From: Chloroflexota bacterium
GTDB lineage: Bacteria > Chloroflexota > Anaerolineae > Anaerolineales > Villigracilaceae
Length of the DNA: 41,272 nt
Reading direction: 5' to 3'
NCBI GenBank assembly: GCA_016219545.1
Contig: JACRMH010000045.1
Span: 1 to 41,272 of the forward strand
A model generated the notes under the pieces. It did no database searches and was not told the origin of the DNA. It worked only from the letters and a program-made list of their open reading frames with translations. The position numbers and the translations under genes were made by a program. Positions 31,496-39,776 of this stretch are shown in pieces; within the stretch, counting starts at the first letter, position 1, and each line of letters begins with the position of its first letter.

Positions 31496-32249
31496 ATTGC
31501 TTATAACTTCCTGTACAGCATTAGACTCGATCAACGCGACTCCGACCCCTGCTCCCACTGCGACAGAAACCCCGCTTCCTTCCCCGACCATAGATTGGTT
31601 CCCGCCATCAGAGACTCCTACGCGGGAAGTTTTTCCCACCAACCCGCCCACCCCTGAAATGCGACCCGGCCTCGGCGCAACCATTCTCACAGACGATTTC
31701 TCGACTTCAACTCTATGGGATATCGCCGCATCCGATGAAGCCAGCGCAGGCATTGACAGCAACAGCCTGCTCATTGCCGCGCAAAGCGGAGTCTACATGA
31801 CCAGCCTTCGCCATGACCTGGTGCTGGATGATTTTTACGCTGAGATCACCGCCCGCACAAGCCTGTGTCGCGGCAATGATGACTATGGAATCCTCGTCCG
31901 CGCGAATGGTGGGACGTATTATCGCTTTGCCCTATCTTGTAATGGAAAGGTCCATGCAGATAGAATGAATAACGGCATCCGCGTGACCCTGCAACCAGCC
32001 ATCCTCAGCGGTGACGTGCCTTCGGCCGCGCCGGGAGAGGTCCGCATTGGGGTATGGGCGGTCGGCAGAGAGATGCGCCTCTTCCTGAACGGTCATTATC
32101 AATTTAGCCTCAGGGAGGCAAGTTTCCCACGCGGAACTCTCGGAGTCTTTGTCAACTCGGCCGGTGAGACAGCCACCATCGTTTCGTTTTCTGACCTCGT
32201 GATCCAAAATGTGGATTATGTTCTACCGACCCCAACGTCATTTCCATAG
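31422..32249 (+). CDS. Lipoprotein with LamG-like domain and repeat-derived signal peptide
   Basis: A 275-residue protein from ATG 31422. The hydrophobic core VALATTLLIT and lipobox ITSC define a lipoprotein, with linker TPTPAPTATETPLPSPT. The beta-sandwich domain runs from GLGATILTDDFSTSTLWDIA through DDYGILVRANGGTYYRFALS to VNSAGETATIVSFSDL. It is a LamG/DUF1080-like fold, probably sugar-binding, like the one at 19266. The start is uncertain: 31320, 31422 and 31467 are in frame, and none has a ribosome-binding site. Starting at 31320 puts 64 residues before the Cys, too long for a signal. The bases for the whole n- and h-region lie in the palindromic repeat 31376-31495. Confidence 0.65.
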   Translation: MRRLLTCTATNAVRRMCRSVALATTLLITSCTALDSINATPTPAPTATETPLPSPTIDWFPPSETPTREVFPTNPPTPEMRPGLGATILTDDFSTSTLWDIAASDEASAGIDSNSLLIAAQSGVYMTSLRHDLVLDDFYAEITARTSLCRGNDDYGILVRANGGTYYRFALSCNGKVHADRMNNGIRVTLQPAILSGDVPSAAPGEVRIGVWAVGREMRLFLNGHYQFSLREASFPRGTLGVFVNSAGETATIVSFSDLVIQNVDYVLPTPTSFP

Positions 32250-32257
32250 ATTTGCGA

Positions 32258-32276
32258 CCCTTCGACTTGCTCAGGG
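32258..32276. repeat. Short palindrome (family B)
   Basis: CCCTTCGACTTGCTCAGGG, with a related CCCTTCGCTCCGCTCAGGG at 39685-39703. It is a short dispersed repeat in the gap 32250-32497, nine bases after a lipoprotein stop. It could act as a weak terminator. Confidence 0.55.
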
Positions 32277-32341
32277 CAGGTTTTGATTGGTGATAGTGAA
32301 TCTAAGGGTGTGTAATATATAATTCCCCTCACCCGCCAGCC

Positions 32342-32445
32342 ATGTCTTTGCGAGGGCGCTTTTGCTCTGTGCCCGAAGCAATCCCCTCGCTGATGCGGAG
32401 ATTGCTTCGCCGCCAAAGACCAAGAGCGGCGGCTCGCAACGACAT
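32342..32445. repeat. Dispersed palindromic repeat (family A, copy 2)
   Basis: Outer arms ATGTCTTTGCGAG and CTCGCAACGACAT match at 12 of 13 positions. Inside is a perfect 10-bp stem, CGAAGCAATC/GATTGCTTCG, at 32374-32383 and 32400-32409. It fills most of the intergenic space before the 32498 gene. Confidence 0.85.
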
Positions 32446-32497
32446 CGCGAGAAGTTAATTGTTTACGGACCCTAAAATATTTGGCGGGTAAATAAAA

Positions 32498-33487
32498 ATG
32501 ATCAACTCTTCAAACTTCATCCATCTCCCCTATACTCCCGATCTCACCGAAGGCGGAATTGCGTACGCGCTGCGTTCGTTGATCTATTCATTTGACCATA
32601 ACTCTGTCTATGACCGTCTGCGACGGGTGGTGGCGGAAGCGGTGGTTGAACTGGCTTTTCGGCGTTATTTGTCCCAGCAAGATATTCCCTTTGAAGTCAT
32701 GTCTGCTGCGCCGTTCACCGACCCGCATAAATTCAACGTCACCCTGGGCGGGCATCGCTGTGACATCAAGTCCTTTCTTATTTCACATCGCGATCAAATT
32801 GCGGAAATGCGCCGTGATCCGAATGTGGTGCTGAACGCGCCTGCGTTAGTGCCGTCTGACCATCATATGGTTGATGGATATTCGGACCATGATCTGTATC
32901 TGTTCGCCTTTCTTTCAGGTGTAATTGCTGCTTCGCAGAACGATCTTAAGAAGACCATTGAAACAAAACAGCCGCATTACCTCATCCACGCCATGCCGGA
33001 GAATTGGCGCAAACCGTCAAAATGGAATCCGCTTGGGGCGCTGGTCTTGAAATCTGAATCAGAGGAGGAAATGCTTGTCGAAGTCAGCGGGCAGGATGAG
33101 GGTCACGGGTTTCTGACGCGGCTGGTGAATCTGCCGGCGAAGACCCGCGTCACTGTCGAGGAAAATTTTTATTCGGTCACGTCTGTCCATGTCAAGAATA
33201 TGCCTTCGGCGCGGTTGGGAATCTATTGCCCCGCTTACAAGGAAACGCATGTCATCCCGCCGCTGGATTGGGGGAATATTTGGGTGTATGGTGTTGAGAT
33301 CATTCTGGCGGGTTTTATTTCGCGCGGAGAGTTCCGTCAGCGCGCAAGGATGATCGCACCGAATTCACGCGTTTTCCAATACGATCATACCAAGACAAAA
33401 AACCTGGCTGTGCCGGTTTCAAACTTGAATCCATTGCAGGATCTGTTCGCGCGCGTGAGGGAATGGGAGGCGGGAGCGCATAATTGA
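32498..33487 (+). CDS. Conserved-looking protein of unknown function, possible nuclease fold
   Basis: A 329-residue soluble protein without signal or TM segments. I do not recognise the family. The N-terminal third has a helix RLRRVVAEAVVELAFRRYL, then FNVTLGGHRCDIKSFLIS, where D89-x-K91 after a beta strand resembles the (D/E)xK element of PD-(D/E)xK nucleases. The middle has DHDLYLFAFLSGVIA. The C-terminal half is beta-rich and ends ENFYSVTSVHVKNM and ARLGIYCPAYKETHVIPPLDW. The nuclease idea rests on one motif and should be treated as weak. No ribosome-binding site is seen. A family A repeat lies immediately upstream. Confidence 0.6.
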   Translation: MINSSNFIHLPYTPDLTEGGIAYALRSLIYSFDHNSVYDRLRRVVAEAVVELAFRRYLSQQDIPFEVMSAAPFTDPHKFNVTLGGHRCDIKSFLISHRDQIAEMRRDPNVVLNAPALVPSDHHMVDGYSDHDLYLFAFLSGVIAASQNDLKKTIETKQPHYLIHAMPENWRKPSKWNPLGALVLKSESEEEMLVEVSGQDEGHGFLTRLVNLPAKTRVTVEENFYSVTSVHVKNMPSARLGIYCPAYKETHVIPPLDWGNIWVYGVEIILAGFISRGEFRQRARMIAPNSRVFQYDHTKTKNLAVPVSNLNPLQDLFARVREWEAGAHN

Positions 33488-33577
33488 CCAGTAAATCGGC
33501 GCAGTTTTTCCCTTGCGGATTTATTTTTAACGTACTATCATGAAATACACAGTATCGCATAACTTGGTAAACAAAAG

Positions 33578-33607
33578 TTGCATTTTTTACTCGAAATTTT
33601 CTACAAA
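33578..33607 (+). promoter_or_regulatory. Candidate promoter of the cell-wall gene block
   Basis: TTGCAT, an 18-nt AT-rich spacer, and TACAAA, 33 nt before the amidase ATG at 33640. It sits in an AT-rich 150-nt gap, consistent with a promoter. Confidence 0.4.
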
Positions 33608-33639
33608 AATTTTATTACTTATGAGACAAGCGATGGAAC

Positions 33640-34443
33640 ATGGAATCTACAAATAGCCCACAACCCAGCATGAAAACGGCACGAAAGACCGCCTCAAAAA
33701 CGCGAAGTGTAAACGCCTTTGGAAGCACATTGGGCGTTGCGATCCTGGTCGCGACACTCTTCACGGCATGGACGCCGACCAGCCTTTTCTCGGGGAATTT
33801 GCAGAAGCAATTTCAATTATTTTTCTCGCCTCAACCCGGACCGAATATCATAGCTTCCACGCCCCAGCCGCAGCTACGCATCGGCATTGTGGCCGGGCAT
33901 CGCGGCAATGACTCTGGCGCAGTCTGCTATGACGAAAATGGGAATGTCACGCTGACGGAAGCGGACATCAACTATGAGATCGCCGACCTCGTCAAGAAGA
34001 ATCTCGTGGATGCGGGCTATCAAGTGGACCTGCTCAACGAGTTCGATACGCGCTTGAACGGGTTTCGCGGTGTGGCGCTCGTGTCCATCCATAATGACTC
34101 ATGTGAGTATGTAAACGATGAAGCCACTGGCTTCAAAGTGGCATCGTCTCTTGAGACTCACGATTTCAACCGCGCACAACGCCTGACTGCCTGTCTTGCG
34201 GATCGTTATGGAAAGGCAACCGGTTTGCCCTTCCATGCGGGCAGTATCACCATTGACATGCGCGATTATCACGCCTTCTCGGAAGTTGACCCGAACACGA
34301 TCACCGCCATCATCGAAACCGGATTCCTGAATCTGGACCGTGAGATTCTCACCAACCGGACAGACCTTGTGGCGCAGGGCGTCACGAATGGAATTTTGTG
34401 CTTCGTCAATAATGAGAATGTGGCGCCAACGCCAATCCCATGA
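33640..34443 (+). CDS. N-acetylmuramoyl-L-alanine amidase (Amidase_3)
   Basis: A 267-residue membrane-anchored amidase. The TM segment is at about 27-48 after a basic N-terminus, then a short Pro-rich spacer. The Amidase_3 domain has zinc ligands in IVAGHRGNDSG (His), EADINYEIADLV (Glu) and VSIHNDSC (His), plus the catalytic Glu in AIIETGFLNLDR. It should cleave the bond between MurNAc and L-Ala in peptidoglycan. It overlaps the next gene, an L,D-transpeptidase, by 4 nt. Met at 33670 is an alternative start, with a more usual basic N-terminus. Confidence 0.9.
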   Translation: MESTNSPQPSMKTARKTASKTRSVNAFGSTLGVAILVATLFTAWTPTSLFSGNLQKQFQLFFSPQPGPNIIASTPQPQLRIGIVAGHRGNDSGAVCYDENGNVTLTEADINYEIADLVKKNLVDAGYQVDLLNEFDTRLNGFRGVALVSIHNDSCEYVNDEATGFKVASSLETHDFNRAQRLTACLADRYGKATGLPFHAGSITIDMRDYHAFSEVDPNTITAIIETGFLNLDREILTNRTDLVAQGVTNGILCFVNNENVAPTPIP

Positions 34444-35132
34444 GTAAAGAAACTGTTCCTCCGCGCAGAAAATTTTTATATCCGGTGCTGATCATTTTAT
34501 TGATCTGCGCTGTGGTCGCAGTCGCGGCATGGACAGCCACCTCCTCGCCAGCACTGGGGTTTAACGTCACCGCCACGCCAACTCATTCAAATCCGTTTGC
34601 ACTCGTGGAACTTATCAAGCCTACTTATACGGCCACATCCACACCAACCCCGACCGCCATCCCCACGAATACGCCTGAGCCGACCGCAATTGCCGAGATC
34701 ATCGGGGGAGACACTTATCAGAATCCAGATCAGTCACCGGCACAAACTTATACCGGAAATAAATATATTCTGGTGGATATTTCAGAACAGCACATGTATG
34801 TCTATGAAGGCGATACGGTGGTTTACAGTTGGGTCTCATCCACTGGCATGAATAACGCCACCCGCGTCGGGTTGTTCAGCGTGCTGGATAAGATCCCAAG
34901 CGCATACGGCGCAACCTGGAATATCTGGATGCCGAACTGGCTTGGCATTTATTATTCGGGACATTTGGAAAACGGGATCCATGCCCTGCCCATTTTGTCG
35001 AATGGCGCAACTTTATGGGAAGGCTATTTGGGCGTGCCGATCTCTTATGGATGCGTAGTGCTTGGCACTTACGAATCGCAAGTGCTTTATGACTGGGCAG
35101 AAATTGGCGTTCCCGTTGAAATTCAACGATAG
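34440..35132 (+). CDS. L,D-transpeptidase with atypical SYGC active-site motif
   Basis: A 230-residue YkuD-fold protein with a TM anchor (about 12-33), a Thr/Pro linker (TATSTPTPTAIPTNTPEPT) and a catalytic domain starting KYILVDISEQHMYVYEGD. The conserved His is in NGIHALP. The catalytic Cys lies in ISYGCVVLG, where most family members have SHGCxN, so the second His is Tyr here and the following Asn is missing. It should still be able to form the acyl-enzyme, but catalysis may be altered. It is coupled to the amidase by an ATGA overlap, pointing to paired cutting and cross-linking of wall peptides. Confidence 0.85.
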   Translation: MSKETVPPRRKFLYPVLIILLICAVVAVAAWTATSSPALGFNVTATPTHSNPFALVELIKPTYTATSTPTPTAIPTNTPEPTAIAEIIGGDTYQNPDQSPAQTYTGNKYILVDISEQHMYVYEGDTVVYSWVSSTGMNNATRVGLFSVLDKIPSAYGATWNIWMPNWLGIYYSGHLENGIHALPILSNGATLWEGYLGVPISYGCVVLGTYESQVLYDWAEIGVPVEIQR

Positions 35133-35217
35133 AATTTGTAATGCGATATTCATGTTGCCTTGCACCGCAAGGCGATATAAATGTGTGCTATGAGTATTAC
35201 TTTATCGAAGGTGACTT

Positions 35218-36432
35218 ATGAATGATCGTGCCCGTGAAGCTTTATCGTATGCCCGCCAGGCTCTGAAAGATGGAGAGATGGCGGAAGCGCGCGTTTGGGC
35301 GGAGCGGGCTGCGAAACTCGCTCCTCAAAGCGAGGATCCGTGGCTGGTTCTGGCCGCGGTGGGGAGTCCGCGCGAAAGTGTGGATTATCTTCGCAAGGCC
35401 TTGGAGTTGAATCCAACCAGTCCGCGCGCGATAAAGGGAATGGAATGGGCAACGAAAAGACTCGGACAGAGTCCCGAGGCGGAGGTCAGCCCGCAGAGAC
35501 AGGAGCAGGCCAAGGTCACGCCTGAAGCGCCGACTCAATTGCCAGAAAAAAATGTCAGTGAGAAAAATCCCAAGAAGCGCAATCTCCTCCTTCCCATCCT
35601 GTTGATCGTAACGGGCTGTGCCGTCTTTTTGTTTGCGGCCTGGTCGGCGGTGAATTCGCCGGTGATGGCTTCCATTTTGAATATGGCTGTGCAGAAAGCC
35701 GTTCAACAGCCCGTGCATTTGCAATCGTTCGCGGAGGTGGACATTGCCAAGCCGGTTGCGTTGAATGCGACTGCCATCTCACAGCCGGGCATTCAGGGGA
35801 TCGAACGAACTTCAACATTCATTCCAAACTTTACCGTTGTCCCGATGAATACACAGGGAATTCAGGCGGTGATCGTTCCAGATAATACACAGCCTGTCAG
35901 TGCTGGGATTGTCCCGGCGAATACACAGGTTGTTTCAGTGAACACTCCGGTTGAGTCAACGCCTGAGGCGACGAGTGTGCCCGGCGCGGTGTATGCCGAG
36001 ATCGTGGCAGATACTCCAACATCTGAATATGTTGCGCCGACGGATGTGCCTTATGTCCCTCCATCCACAGTGGGTGACGGCGAACATTGGATCGATGTTG
36101 ATCTTTCACAACAGCGCGTCTACGCTTATGCGGGCGATACTGTTGTGAATTCATTCCTTGTTTCCACAGGGGTGTGGAGCACGCCCACGGTAACGGGTCA
36201 ATTCCATGTTTGGATCAAACTGCGTTCGACAGACATGTCTGGCCCGGGATATTATCTGCCCGACGTTCCTTACACTATGTATTTCTATAAAGGCTATGGA
36301 TTGCACGGCACGTATTGGCATAGTAATTTTGGCACGCCCATGAGTCATGGCTGCGTGAACCTCGCCACACCGGATGCGGAGTGGTTGTATAATTTCTCGT
36401 CCGTTGGAACTTTAGTGAACGTACATTACTAA
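35218..36432 (+). CDS. L,D-transpeptidase with N-terminal TPR region
   Basis: A 404-residue protein. The first roughly 80 residues are TPR-like helices (ALSYARQALKDGEMAEARVW and DYLRKALELNPTSPRAIKG). A TM segment follows at about 121-142. An extracellular low-complexity linker with repeated VPxNTQ and TPE units runs to about 285. The YkuD domain ends in GLHGTYWHSNFGTPMSHGCV with the canonical His and Cys. The order puts the TPR part in the cytoplasm and the enzyme outside, which would let a cytosolic partner control wall cross-linking. The ribosome-binding site is AAGGTG. Confidence 0.88.
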   Translation: MNDRAREALSYARQALKDGEMAEARVWAERAAKLAPQSEDPWLVLAAVGSPRESVDYLRKALELNPTSPRAIKGMEWATKRLGQSPEAEVSPQRQEQAKVTPEAPTQLPEKNVSEKNPKKRNLLLPILLIVTGCAVFLFAAWSAVNSPVMASILNMAVQKAVQQPVHLQSFAEVDIAKPVALNATAISQPGIQGIERTSTFIPNFTVVPMNTQGIQAVIVPDNTQPVSAGIVPANTQVVSVNTPVESTPEATSVPGAVYAEIVADTPTSEYVAPTDVPYVPPSTVGDGEHWIDVDLSQQRVYAYAGDTVVNSFLVSTGVWSTPTVTGQFHVWIKLRSTDMSGPGYYLPDVPYTMYFYKGYGLHGTYWHSNFGTPMSHGCVNLATPDAEWLYNFSSVGTLVNVHY

Positions 36433-36435
36433 AAA

Positions 36436-36496
36436 ATAGTTGGCTGGTCTGCTGGTCTACTAGTCAACTAGTCCACCAGCAGACCAGCAGACTAAT
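36436..36496. repeat. Long imperfect palindrome between two L,D-transpeptidase genes
   Basis: The core stem pairs 36444-36464 with 36467-36487: 19 of 21 bp, loop of two bases. The outer flanks pair further (AATAGTTGGCTGG against the end). The arms carry the internal direct repeat CTGGTCT. There is no T-tract. It ends seven bases before the ATG at 36503 and leaves no room for a ribosome-binding site. Confidence 0.85.
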
Positions 36497-36502
36497 TGAC
36501 TA

Positions 36503-37519
36503 ATGACTTTATTATCGCGGCGAGACTTTTTGAAGCTGAGCGGGTTAGGGCTGGCAGGTTTGTTTGCGCCCCCGCTCAATTTTGTTAATGACGATCCCTT
36601 TATCGGACAGCAGGGACGCGTGACCACGCGCATGATCTGGATGTATGACCGTCCGGCCTATGATGCCACGCAGGTCAAAATATGTCAGCGTGATGTGGTG
36701 GTGAACATCACCAACACCGCCATCAGCGATGACGTGACCGCTCACAACCGCGTCTGGTATGAGATCAATAACGGGGAAGGCTATTTATATTCCGGGAACA
36801 TCCAACCCGTACGAACTATCCTGAATTCGCCGCGCGCAGAAATTCCCAAAGAGGGAGCGCTGGCCGAGGTCAGTGTGCCATATACAGATGCACATGAAGC
36901 CGCCGATAAAACCTCCAAAGTGGGTTACCGCATGTATTACGAGACCACGCACTGGGTCATGTCCGCGACAACGAATCAGGTTGGTCAGATGTGGTATCAG
37001 GTGCGGGACGATAAATGGAATAAGTTGTACTATGTCCCCGCTGAACATATCCGCATTATGACGGCGGAAGAACTTGCTCCGATCACACCGGAGATCACAA
37101 ATAAAAAAATAGAAGTGCGCCTGAACGATCAGATCACGATTGCCTACGAAAATAATTCGCCGGTGTTCGTCTGCCCGGTTTCAACGGGCGGACTCCTGCG
37201 CATTGGCAAATACACCACGCCGGACGGGGACTTCATCACATATTACAAGCGACCCTCGCGCCACATGGCACGCGGTGACATTGCCTCCAGCGGGTTCGAT
37301 CTGCCCGGCGTGCCGTGGGTGCAATACATTACCGAAAGCGGCATTTCATTCCATGGTACTTTCTGGCATAATGACTTCGGACGTCCGCGCTCGCATGGAT
37401 GTATTAATCTCTCCATGCAGGCTGCAAAATGGTTATACCGCTGGACTTCTCCGCAAGTGCCGAGAAATAAAGAGTACACTCACGGTTTCGTTGGAACTAA
37501 TGTGCAGATCGTAGTGTAA
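36503..37519 (+). CDS. Tat-exported L,D-transpeptidase with SH3-like domains
   Basis: A 338-residue protein. The twin-arginine signal SRRDFLKLSGLGLAGLFAPP directs folded export by Tat. Two SH3b-like segments follow (GRVTTRMIWMYDRPAYDATQ to GYLYSGNIQPV, and ALAEVSVPYTDAHEA to YYVPAEHIRI). The YkuD domain has VRLNDQITIAYENNSPVFVC, the His in SFHGTFWHNDFG and the catalytic Cys in RPRSHGCINLS. It is expected to form 3-3 peptidoglycan cross-links. It closely resembles the next gene and is probably a tandem duplicate. No ribosome-binding site is visible, and a long hairpin abuts the start. Confidence 0.9.
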   Translation: MTLLSRRDFLKLSGLGLAGLFAPPLNFVNDDPFIGQQGRVTTRMIWMYDRPAYDATQVKICQRDVVVNITNTAISDDVTAHNRVWYEINNGEGYLYSGNIQPVRTILNSPRAEIPKEGALAEVSVPYTDAHEAADKTSKVGYRMYYETTHWVMSATTNQVGQMWYQVRDDKWNKLYYVPAEHIRIMTAEELAPITPEITNKKIEVRLNDQITIAYENNSPVFVCPVSTGGLLRIGKYTTPDGDFITYYKRPSRHMARGDIASSGFDLPGVPWVQYITESGISFHGTFWHNDFGRPRSHGCINLSMQAAKWLYRWTSPQVPRNKEYTHGFVGTNVQIVV

Positions 37520-37555
37520 GATACCTGATTGGATAAATCGTCCGCACCTCACAAT

Positions 37556-38587
37556 ATGACAATCTCTCAACTTTCCCGCCGTGACTTTTTAAAACTTTCC
37601 GCTTCGAGCGCACTCGTATTTGTTCTCTCCGAAATGGGCATTGACCGCGCCTTGGCCGCTCCGCCGACCTCGCAGGGGCGCATCATCTGGAGCGGCGTCC
37701 CGCTTTATGACGCGCCCAATCTGAGTGCGAAACAACTTCATCTCTTCGGTATAGATAAGGTAGTTGAACTTAAATCTGTAGTCGAAGGTGAAGCGGGTTA
37801 TGGCAACCCGTTCAATAAGGCCTGGTTTGAACTGGATGGCGGCTACACCTACTCAGGCTGGGTCCAGCCTGTTGAAACGATATATCAAAAGCCGGTTTAT
37901 GAAATTCCCCTTGTTGGGCAGCTCGGCGAGATCACCGTGCCGATGAGCCTCACTTATGTTGACCCATACGTCTATGCCAAGAACGCGCACCGACTATATT
38001 ACGAGACCACGCATTGGGTGAAAAAAGTGGTGGTGACGCGCGAAGAAAAAAGCATTTGGTATGAGATCTATGACGAGGTGTTCAAGAAATCGTTTTATGT
38101 CCCATCCTATAACATGCGTCTCGTCCCTAACGAAGAGTTGACCATGCTCTCCCCTGAAGTTCCCGCCGCCGACAAATTGATCCATGTAGACCTTAAGGCG
38201 CAAATGGTCACGGCTTTTGAAGGTGAAAAACAGGTCTTCTCTGAACGCTGTTCCAGCGGACAGGAAGGAACGGATACGCCAACCGGCGAATTCTCAACCT
38301 ATCATAAAGGAGCATCCATTCACATGACCAACGATCAGGGGGATGCTGTGGTAACAAATGTTTATAGTCTGGCAGGTGTGCCATGGTGTTCATTCTTTAC
38401 AGGGCTGGGTCATGCATTCCACGGAACCTATTGGCATAATGATTACGGCCGTCCGCGCAGTCACGGGTGTGTGAACCTGCCGTCAGCGGCATCCAAATGG
38501 TTATTCCGCTGGACCAACCCACTGGTCCCGGTTGAAACGGAATATTTGAATTTGCCCGATCAAGGGACGAGAGTCCAGGTCGTTTAG
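37556..38587 (+). CDS. Tat-exported L,D-transpeptidase with SH3-like domains (paralogue)
   Basis: A 343-residue protein from ATG 37556. A TTG at 37529 would add nine residues but no extra motif. The Tat signal is LSRRDFLKLSASSALVFVL, with AxA before the mature part. It shares with its neighbour the segment RLYYETTHWV, the SYVP-type SH3 ending, and the catalytic HGTYWHNDYGRPRSHGCVNL. The conserved Cys and both His are present. The two paralogues have clearly diverged, so the duplication is not recent. It lies 36 nt after the previous stop without a clear ribosome-binding site. Confidence 0.9.
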   Translation: MTISQLSRRDFLKLSASSALVFVLSEMGIDRALAAPPTSQGRIIWSGVPLYDAPNLSAKQLHLFGIDKVVELKSVVEGEAGYGNPFNKAWFELDGGYTYSGWVQPVETIYQKPVYEIPLVGQLGEITVPMSLTYVDPYVYAKNAHRLYYETTHWVKKVVVTREEKSIWYEIYDEVFKKSFYVPSYNMRLVPNEELTMLSPEVPAADKLIHVDLKAQMVTAFEGEKQVFSERCSSGQEGTDTPTGEFSTYHKGASIHMTNDQGDAVVTNVYSLAGVPWCSFFTGLGHAFHGTYWHNDYGRPRSHGCVNLPSAASKWLFRWTNPLVPVETEYLNLPDQGTRVQVV

Positions 38588-38610
38588 TTGATTCATAAAA
38601 AGGAGAAATC

Positions 38611-39186
38611 ATGAATCTAATCTTTCAATCCAATCAGTATTTACTCAAGCGTCAGGTTTTTGCGTTGACAGGCAAGTTCCGTTTTTATAACCCAGCCGGA
38701 AACCTTGTTCTGTTCAGCGAACAAAAGATGTTCAAACTGCGTGAGGACATCCGCGTGTTCTCCGATGAAAGCAAAACGCAGGAAGTGTTGATGGTTAAGG
38801 CGCGTCAGATCATTGATTTTTCTGCGGCCTATGATGTAGTGGATAGCACCACAGCGCAGAAGGTCGGCGCGCTTCGCCGCAAGGGACTCGCGTCCATGCT
38901 GCGCGATGAATGGGAGATCCTCGATGTGGACGATCAAGTGGTCGGATCGTTGTTTGAAGACAGCATGGGGCTGGCCTTGGTACGCCGCTTCCTCAGCAAC
39001 CTTGTTCCGCAGAATTACGATATCACTATGGGCACTGACCGCGTGGCGGACTTGAAACAAAACTTCAATCCATTCACCTATGAGTTGAATTTGGATTTCA
39101 GCATGGACGTTAATCACCGCCTCGACCGCCGCCTTGGAATTGCGGCCGGAATACTCTTGGCCGTAGTTGAGGGGAGACAGAGTTAA
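38611..39186 (+). CDS. LURP-one-related / tubby-like protein
   Basis: A 191-residue protein with the twelve-strand LOR/YxjI pattern: NQYLLKRQVFALTGKFRFYN, LVLFSEQKMFKLREDIRVFSD, VGALRRKGLASMLRDEWEIL, and a C-terminal hydrophobic helix (RLDRRLGIAAGILLAV). Bacterial members have no firm biochemical role; a phospholipid- or scramblase-like role is proposed for the superfamily. AAAGGAG precedes the ATG by seven bases, one of the best ribosome-binding sites in this block. Confidence 0.8.
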   Translation: MNLIFQSNQYLLKRQVFALTGKFRFYNPAGNLVLFSEQKMFKLREDIRVFSDESKTQEVLMVKARQIIDFSAAYDVVDSTTAQKVGALRRKGLASMLRDEWEILDVDDQVVGSLFEDSMGLALVRRFLSNLVPQNYDITMGTDRVADLKQNFNPFTYELNLDFSMDVNHRLDRRLGIAAGILLAVVEGRQS

Positions 39187-39190
39187 TAGA

Positions 39191-39619
39191 ATGCCAAACC
39201 AACCCCTCTTTGCCGGACTTGTAATAGATGAAGCTGGCCGCCCGGCGGAATCCGCTTTCATTGGGAACGAACCCTGCTACGTTGTGGATGATTCGGGGTT
39301 CCGCCGTCACATCCCTGCTGAACAGGTGGACCGTGTGGTGCTGGCGCAAATGGCTGAGATGATGAAAGGCAGTGAAGACCTCATTTCAGAGCAAACCGCC
39401 AAAATGCTTGGGCAGGAAGACCCGTTCTCCAAAGCGATCATCGAGCAGCAACTCAAACATATTGACAAACAATTCGAAACGCTGATGCAGACCGGCATTC
39501 CCGAAGATATGCGTGCTTACCTTGGCATGATGGGGTTCAAGGTCATCATCAACTATCACGGCGAAGTCCTGCGCGTGGAACAGCCCGGGCGCGCCAGCGA
39601 TGATGAGGGTGGTGAATAA
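39191..39619 (+). CDS. Conserved hypothetical protein
   Basis: A 142-residue soluble protein, taking Met at 39191 (MPNQPLFAGLVIDEAGRP). It reads like a small conserved factor: an N-terminal beta segment with CYVVDDSGFRRHIPAEQVDR, a long acidic helix (LAQMAEMMKGSEDLISEQT and FSKAIIEQQLKHIDKQFETL), and a closing strand FKVIINYHGEVLRVEQPG. Family not recognised. It starts four bases after the LURP-one-like stop, so the two are cotranscribed. An earlier in-frame ATG at 39167 would overlap that gene. Confidence 0.65.
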   Translation: MPNQPLFAGLVIDEAGRPAESAFIGNEPCYVVDDSGFRRHIPAEQVDRVVLAQMAEMMKGSEDLISEQTAKMLGQEDPFSKAIIEQQLKHIDKQFETLMQTGIPEDMRAYLGMMGFKVIINYHGEVLRVEQPGRASDDEGGE

Positions 39620-39628
39620 GATTATTGT

Positions 39629-39709
39629 GTCATGCTGAGGGGCGTTTGTTGCCCCGAAGCATCTCGGTTACTGGAGTAGCGAGACCCTTCGCTCCGCTCA
39701 GGGAGTCAC
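39629..39709. repeat. Dispersed palindromic repeat (family B, composite)
   Basis: It starts GTCATGCTGAG, contains the hairpin GGGGC-GTTTGTT-GCCCC (39639-39655) and GAAGCATCTCGG, and ends with CCCTTCGCTCCGCTCAGGG plus GAGTCAC. The outer arms are only partly inverted, so the copy is degraded. It lies in the gap after the 39191-39619 gene. Confidence 0.7.
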
Positions 39710-39776
39710 TATGGGTGTCTAATCTGCGGATACATGTTAACAGTTGGAACAATAATTGGTGATAGAATACTTGAAA

